Shown here one piece after another: positions 63,851-64,000 of a DNA stretch of 64,000 nucleotides (its first letter is position 1; each line of letters opens with the position of its first letter). This DNA comes from Pseudomonadota bacterium (lineage in GTDB: Bacteria; Bdellovibrionota; Bacteriovoracia; Bacteriovoracales; Bacteriovoracaceae), in the NCBI GenBank assembly GCA_027488375.1, contig JAIYBW010000002.1:527929-591928 (forward strand), given 5' to 3'. The position numbers and the translations under genes were made by a program. A model generated the notes under the pieces. It saw only the letters and a list, made by a program, of their open reading frames with translations, was not told the origin of the DNA and ran no database searches.

Positions 63851-64000
63851 TTATTCTACGATATCAGAAACTGTACCAGCACCGATCGTACGTCCACCTT
63901 CACGAATCGCGAAGCGAAGACCCTTCTCCATAGCTACTGGAGCGATCAATTCAACACCAAATGAAGTGTTGTCACCTGGCATAATCATCTCAACGCCTTC
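63851..64000 (-). CDS. tuf: Elongation factor Tu (C-terminal end only; gene continues beyond window)
   Basis: The last 49 residues are visible on the minus strand: [49 protein letters not shown] and a TAA at 63851. This is the conserved end of EF-Tu domain III, which brings aminoacyl-tRNA to the ribosome as a GTP complex. The window edge cuts the gene upstream. Placement before rpsJ matches the usual str-S10 order. Confidence 0.95.
   Translation of the reverse strand, partial: EGVEMIMPGDNTSFGVELIAPVAMEKGLRFAIREGGRTIGAGTVSDIVE

Overview
This looks like a chromosomal segment of a low-GC, Gram-negative predator-type bacterium of the Bdellovibrionota, probably a Bacteriovorax/Peredibacter-like lineage. 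The assignment is inferred from protein style: lipoproteins with FN3, FGE-like and RCC1 modules, several FHA proteins in one operon, an MreB-PilZ-AMP nucleosidase cluster, a REC protein with a long acidic tail, and a carboxylase operon. No rRNA, plasmid, phage or intact insertion sequence was seen.

The window has three parts. (1) Positions 1-15700 are accessory and surface-directed. They hold a partial STAS-like gene, an FN3/FGE-like lipoprotein, a divergent YrdC-domain protein and a set of small secreted Cys-rich proteins, at least three of which share a sequence block. A nearly gene-free stretch (about 4.65-6.54 kb) carries gene remnants and perfect hairpins. A large RCC1-repeat lipoprotein follows, then an operon of a second STAS-like protein and a histidine-kinase-like protein that lacks the phosphoacceptor His and Asp. 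A 12-base element of form GWWC-N4-GWWC occurs upstream of four of the secreted-protein units, three times at about 145-150 bases from the start codon.

(2) Positions 15760-49820 are mostly conserved housekeeping and signalling genes: tRNA-Pro, rdgB-rph, birA, then a long minus-strand run from amn through mreB, a PilZ protein, nagZ, a TadC-like protein, DUF192, three FHA proteins, a PP2C phosphatase and a REC protein. After it come hpt, an LpoA/LppC-like lipoprotein, grpE-dnaK-dnaJ, hemW, an M16 peptidase, a biotin-dependent acyl-CoA carboxylase operon, a secreted amidotransferase-like protein, a sigma-54 activator and a membrane-anchored thioredoxin.

(3) Positions 49825-64000 are the tuf-S10-spc-alpha ribosomal supercluster, read on the minus strand from tuf (cut by the window edge) to rplQ and ended by a strong terminator. 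rpsD is missing from its usual place between rpsK and rpoA, and adk-infA lie between secY and rpmJ.

The most interesting material is the family of secreted Cys-rich genes with the shared upstream element, the pseudo-kinase/STAS pair, and the FHA-PP2C-TadC run, which has phosphothreonine readers and an eraser but no Ser/Thr kinase in the window.
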